NCBI GenBank assembly: GCA_003864495.1
Contig: ML133493.1
Location: forward strand, 3,045,820-3,109,819
Direction: 5' to 3'
DNA from: Nemopilema nomurai
Lineage: Eukaryota; Cnidaria; Scyphozoa; Rhizostomeae; Rhizostomatidae
DNA length: 64,000 nucleotides
The notes beneath the pieces were generated by a model. It was given only the letters and a program-made list of their open reading frames with translations, was not told where the DNA came from and made no database searches. The translations under genes and the position numbers were made by a program. Positions 58,297 through 64,000 of this stretch are shown here, piece by piece; position 1 is the first letter of the stretch, and every line of letters begins with the position of its first letter.

Positions 58297-61200
58297 AACG
58301 AACTCTTTTCAAAATGTTTTAGACTCCCTAGAGCCGAGTTTAGTCTCTTGACTTTTTTGGATCGAAACATTATGGAATATGTAAAACTGGAATATTTTAG
58401 ATCGAAGCAGCCCAATTTTTTTAAAACCTAATGTCCTGGCAGTTTGAAGCGTGTGCAAAATTGGGGATGTCTTGAGGGAGTTCTTGGGCTTCGAGCAAAT
58501 ATTAACGTTCGGGAATCAGTAAATCACATTACTTCATATCAATAAAACGCAGAACGGCTGGATTCTGAAAGGAGCATCGAAGAACCCTCCTCATTCCCCA
58601 GGGACATAAGAGGCATCTAAAAAGTGGGGGGGGGGGGAATCAATAAAGTGACACATGACCATTCCCATTTCAGACCTGGAAGGGTCACTTGCATGGTTTG
58701 TAAAGCTCCCCCCAGTTCCTCTGTCGCTGGCCTTCCCTTGCGGATTCCATTCATTTGCATGAAATTCCAATTTAATACCACAAAGTTACAAAAATCTATA
58801 TACATCTCAAGTTTCCAAATTGAGAAATATATCAAATCTAAATTTTTTGAGATTTTCAGCTTATCTAAACTTTGTTAAAAGATGTCAATCAATGATGCTG
58901 AAAATAAGCTTGATGCTTAAGTAGCAATATTTTTGCACTGCTGAGACCACTTTCTCGGCAATGCTTCTGCTCTGTGTCGCAATGCTTCCAGGAAATTGGC
59001 CCATAGACACACGTCATTCCGATATTTTGTTGTCAAATGCTTAGCTCTTTCGGTTAATTATTTTTCAGGAAGGAAATTTTTGGGTCCCGCAAAAACAATA
59101 GATGCAACATAGATCCGTCAAACTTAGAGAAAGCTTTTATTTTTGGGTTTTTGTGAGAATTGTTCATAGGCTGAGATCCTTTTACCCCTTGCAAGCTATG
59201 TGACCATACTCAGCTAGATGGAAGTTTCAATGCTTTCTTTTGCTGATATTTTTGGGTCTTCTAAAAATAGCTGATATTTTGGTGACATGTAAAGAACTAG
59301 GACTTACTCAGAATATCTCGCAGGATGAATGGGGGGGGGGGGGCAGGGTGCATTGGAATGTTCAGGAGACTGCAACCCTCCTCCTAGAATATTGCGGAAC
59401 CCATTGAAATTCATACTGTAGGTCCGCATTTCTTGGTTCTTTCATGAAACTGCTGAAAATTGACAAAATCATAAGTACACTTCAATCATGTGGTCAATTA
59501 GGCAAAGGGGTTGTCGGTTTTTTATGTCCCTTGTCTCGACTTGATTTTTGTTGATAATGGAGCCATGTCTTCAGGGCCCGGGTTTTAGCTATGGGGTAAC
59601 CTGAAATTCCTTTGTTCCGTATTTTATTGTTGCTGTTGCTTCAACTGTGCTGGCATCATAACAAGATAGGCATCGAAGAAGGAGCAGTTTCCGCTGAAAC
59701 GTTTTCTTTTCCGGCGAAGTTCTAGGCAAGCACTGCAAACCTAGTTTCTGTGAGTATACATTCCAATTCTTTTAGAATTCTAGACTGTAATTATTTCTTT
59801 GATAAACAGTTTTTACAGATAAACAGGGAAACGACGAACAGCCTACGTTCCTGCTTAAGGATCATGCCAAGGCTCAGAAATTGAATCATATGTAAAGGAT
59901 GGTAATGCTGGTTGGATCTTAGTGTCAATATTTAAATCAATGAAAGTCATTATTTGTTCAACTTGTATCAGAAGCCCAGTAGGATCAGTGTAACTCTAGC
60001 CAAAACAACCTGGGCTAGGTCGTACTTCTGACTATGGGGAAGTTTTACAGCAATCGGTGTGTTTTAAGTAATTTGTTAATTCGTTTAGTGCAACTCTTCG
60101 TATGGTGAAGTTCCGTGAAGCGTATGGATTTACTACAGAAGAGCTTGATATTCCGACCTGTGTTCATGAATATGCAAAAATAAAAGAGAATGGCCTAGAA
60201 AATTCACAAGCTTGTTGCAATTTTTGGAGCCGAAACTCGATTAAAACTCCATTTTCGGCGTACGAGTAAGACTTGAAATTTGAAATAAGAAATCGTGAAA
60301 TAAGAAAGATATGGAGAATACACTTCCTATCAATTCCAGGCCAATCTGATTTTTTGGAACTTTGAAATTTCTTCACTTTCTTCTATGCTGGTTAATATAA
60401 TCTTTCCCTGTTTTTATGAAGAAATGTTGGTTTGATTGTCAATGATAAATAATGCTTAGTTTATATTATGAAAAATGGAAGGAATGGCCAGCATAATAGA
60501 GCCTTGCAGTTGTCTTTAATTTCTGTTAAAGAATTTTTGGTTTTATTCTCTATTGAAGTGCTTTTAAACACATTTTAGACTTTTCTACTCCCCTTAAGTC
60601 TTTCTATCCTTAGTATTCTTTATTTTTTCCTATGTGGTAATTGAGAGTTCTAAAGTTGTAGTTTGCTTCTAATAATTCATTTCACAGTCCAGAGTGAATG
60701 AGTTTAATCATTTTGCAAGATCAATTTCTTCATTTTGTGCTGTATTGGGTAATTCTGTGAGCCAGATAATGTCTGTTGTAGATTGTGTGTAAGATTGATA
60801 CCATAGATGTCATATAGCCAACTAAGTTGCTGAGGATGTAGATTGTGTGCCTTCATCTATTTTGCTTACTTCCAGCCTTTCATACTGATCAAAATATTTC
60901 AAAATCTTTAATCAATTGTGGCCCAACAAGCTTCACTTCTTTTCTCAAAATCATTTCTGCCTCCAGAGGCAACTGTCTTTTAAGAACAAAGTTTCTGTTT
61001 GATTGTGTGTGAATAGTCAGTTTGTTGTCAAGAACATACCATAATAAAGAAATTTTTAAAATACGTTTTAAAAAAAGCAATATCAAGACAGTCAACCTTT
61101 TTCAGAATAGAAAAACCTGCCCATGAAGAAAGTAAGAAATTCTGTCAAAATTTTCCACTTGAAAAGTACACAGAATCCTGTTTCATGTTCACAGAATCTT

Positions 61201-63099
61201 TTTCTGAGACACTCAGCAAAGTGTCCCAAACTGAACCCTATGACATAATTTTTAGGAAGTTACAAATAATACACCGGCACACTTTTAAGTTGCAATCACT
61301 TCAGTAGACTATGCCAAAAACGTTTAGATGGCTAGCTACTATACACAACCTTTTTTAGTCTAGTTTAGTTTCCCATCATTTTTCTTCCATGGCTGTTGAG
61401 AGGCAGCTCAGGCCCAGGGGAGATTCACAAAACTGGACACCCTTAAAAAATTTCTTGTTACCACACCCTTTATTTTCCCAAAAAAAGGAAAATGCCATTT
61501 TTAGGAGAAAGTGCTGAAAATGGATTTTTAAAAGAATGTACAATAACACTTAACATGAATCGAGGACCTTTTTCTGTAACTTAACAGGCATTGATTCTGT
61601 ACCAAGTAACTGAAATGTGGCCTTTATGCATTACAAATAGATATCATAAACTTTATTATGGGCCACATTGGAGCATGGGCCCCAGATCTTTTGACCCTCC
61701 TAACCCCTCTCTTGACCCCCTGCATTCTTATACAAGATTTTAACACTTTCCTGAAATGTTCCTAAAATTTCATTGATGATTGATACTTATATTTTGGACC
61801 TCTTCTTCATTATGTTATAAAAATTGAATATAATATCTTATTTTTTGTTGCAAATGGAGTAATGAGAATTTTGAAGAAAATGATAGATACCCTTGATTGT
61901 CCAAAAAGAAAAATAGAGTGACAAGTCCAGCAGCAGAATGTATCAATTTTTCACTCTGTTCATTTTCAGAAGGGCTAATTATAGTTAAGAACTATAATTA
62001 ACAGTGGAATTTTTTCCAAAGACAACTTAAAGCCTCTGGCTAGCGCTTTTCCAACAGCGAGTCTTTTTCTTCCATTGTCTTGGTATCACATGTTATCTAT
62101 TGAAACCCTTCATAATTGTGTGTTTTCATATTGTGGGTGCAAATATATTTCATCCAGGTCAAAGGAATCACCACACAATTTCCTTCATCAGTTTCACTTA
62201 GAAGAACAGTAGAGCTTTGTTTTTTAGAGAATTACCTTTCAGTCAGTTGCTAGATCTGACTGGTTAGTGCAAGCTTGTTTGCCTCACTCTGGTCTACTTA
62301 GCTGTTGAGTTGACCTCCTTTGCCTCAGGTTAACCTCCTCTTGATGCAATTAACTCTGATTCGCCCTCAAATGGGCTTAAATGGTTGCAGTCTTGGGTGA
62401 TTATCACATTTAGTAAAGAGTAATTCAATATACTGTCCTTATCTCAGTAAATTGGGTGTGCTCTGTGACTAAGGCAAATTAATTCATCTGTACTCCTTAT
62501 TTAGAAACACAAACACGCAATGAACATTCAATTACAGCCACGATATGAAGCAAGCATGTTTGTGTATGAAACAGAAGATAGCAGATAAGAAAGTCGCTGA
62601 ATATCAAGTGACTTGTATTGCTCATGGATGGGGGCCTTTTGCGGTTGAAAGAACTGATCAAGTTCCCCCGTAGAGTGTGCTATTCCTCCAAATACCCCTT
62701 ATGCATTGTTTCAAAGCCAAAAAGCATTTCGTTATCTATTAAAAGCGCAGTTACAGAAATTTTAAAGTTAATTGATGAACAGGCTGAATATTGATTTGCT
62801 TTCCGCTTCCTGTGCGAATCAGTTTGATTAACTTTGCATACAATGTCCATGCCTGTTTAGAAGTGTCCAGAAAATCTTAACAGCGTCCCATAAACAGGCT
62901 CATACGTCACTCCGTTTGATAAGTGTTTCGATGTACAGGCCACACGAAGCAGTCATTAGGGGTGGCTTGCATAGATTGATATTTGATTGCTGAATGGTTT
63001 ACTTTTTCAAATATCTTCAGTTTTCCAATTCCCCCTCCTATTCCTGACAGTCTCCCCTTAACCAAAGCAAAGACTCCTTATGAAAGATGACCTATAAGC

Positions 63100-63280
63100 T
63101 TGTCAATGCGCGCAGGAGAATGTGCAGAAGACAATGCGCAGAGAGCGCCTCGCTGACTTTGCGGCTGTTCCTTCGCGCGGTGACCTTCTCGGCCTGTCGT
63201 GCGCCGACTTCGTGCGAATGCAGATTGTTTATCGAAGCAACCGAATGGCATGGGCGCCGGCTTTGAGCTAGCTGTTTCCT
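63100..63280. other. CG-rich patch of unknown role
   Basis: Many CG dinucleotides (GCGCGCAGG, CTTCGCGCGGTG, GGGCGCCGG) in otherwise AT-rich DNA, open for more than 50 codons on both strands. It may be an exon or promoter of a gene that continues beyond the window. Confidence 0.3.
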
Positions 63281-64000
63281 TCTAAACATAGCAGTAGTTA
63301 TTACAGGATGCCAAGCTGCTTACGCTCCGAGGCAGAACAATGGCCTTTCACCGATGCTTTTCTCTTAAACCTTCCTTGATTTATTGTGATTCTGTCCTGT
63401 ATCTCGTTAGTTCGCCTTGCTGCTTGTGATAGGCCTTAATCACCTCAATTGCGAATCCCCTCGTTGGATTCTCGCTACTTTGCATTTGATGTATGGCCTC
63501 AGAGTTTTGGCTGCGTTCTCGACAATGCGCGCCCTTATGCCTCTGCTTCAAACGTTTTCGATTGAATAACTATTAAGCCCTTTGTGTATGGAAATAGCTG
63601 ATTCACTGTCTACGTTGAGCTTATTAAGAGTCCATATTAATCATTACCACACTGTATTGGTTTTTGTTTGTATCTTGTTGTTTTGTCCGCATTTAATTCC
63701 TTCATCTCATGGCATTCAGCGTACTTTTGCGAGGCGTCTGCCACCCCAACTCCCCCAGTTTTAAAGGACTATATTCTTCCGCAATGCGACAGAAGTTTTA
63801 ATGCTGAAAATTTAGGGAGTTGCAATACCATTTCTGCTTAACGAACGATCTCGAAACACGCAAACGGGTAGAATGTGAAAGGGTTTTGTGTGGAGCTAGA
63901 GAATAGAAGGGGCTTTGTAGTCCACTTATGGTACATAATAAGGGAACAGAATAAGCATTAGCTAGGGGATACCTGCACAAAACTGTTCTGAGGAAGCCCA

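Larger units (their letters stand above)
57000..64000. other. AFF 3' flank and gene-free DNA
   Basis: AT-rich, with G runs near 58626 and 59333 and scattered open frames up to 126 codons that show no homology I recognise. No tRNA, rRNA or transposon coding region was seen. The only compositional change is the CG-rich patch near 63.1-63.3 kb. Confidence 0.6.

Overview
This is animal (metazoan) nuclear DNA: two multi-exon genes with GT-AG introns, AT-rich noncoding sequence and scattered repeats. There are no operons, CRISPR arrays or bacterial signals. An invertebrate is likely, and a cnidarian such as a coral or sea anemone is my best guess from the gene architecture and base composition. The species cannot be fixed from the window alone. 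I assembled both gene models by hand from splice sites, reading phase and family motifs. Family comparisons are from memory, not from a search.

Region 1 (about 247-10943, plus strand) is a secreted alpha-carbonic anhydrase in 7 coding exons and about 652 residues. Exon 1 encodes a signal peptide. One 1,092-base exon encodes about 364 residues of polar, acidic, low-complexity sequence. Exons 3-7 encode a complete catalytic domain with all three zinc-binding histidines, the proton-shuttle histidine, the Thr/Glu gate and the cysteine pair of secreted forms. Intron 2 holds four tandem copies of an ~847-base repeat that ends about 50 bases before exon 3.

Region 2 (10944-about 27400) has no gene I can support. 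It holds microsatellites, short minisatellites, a G-rich repeat and a few unexplained open frames. The promoter of the next gene probably lies toward its right end.

Region 3 (about 27429-56999, plus strand) is an AF4/FMR2 (AFF) family gene with at least 24 coding exons and about 1,360 residues. AFF proteins are the scaffold of the super elongation complex, which releases paused RNA polymerase II. The recognisable pieces, in order, are the N-terminal P-TEFb-binding region, the ELL-binding motif, a Ser/Asp/Glu-rich tract, an AF9/ENL-binding motif, basic nuclear-localisation stretches and the C-terminal homology domain split over ten exons. One exon junction (46653 to 47796) does not keep frame, so a small exon is missing from the model or alternative splicing occurs there. 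Introns carry a TA-flanked inverted-repeat element with a truncated second copy, a GTT/GCT triplet-repeat tract, a GATAT microsatellite and three short tandem repeats.

Region 4 (57000-64000) has no supported gene. It holds possible polyadenylation signals of the AFF gene and, near 63.1-63.3 kb, a CG-rich patch that may be the edge of another gene.
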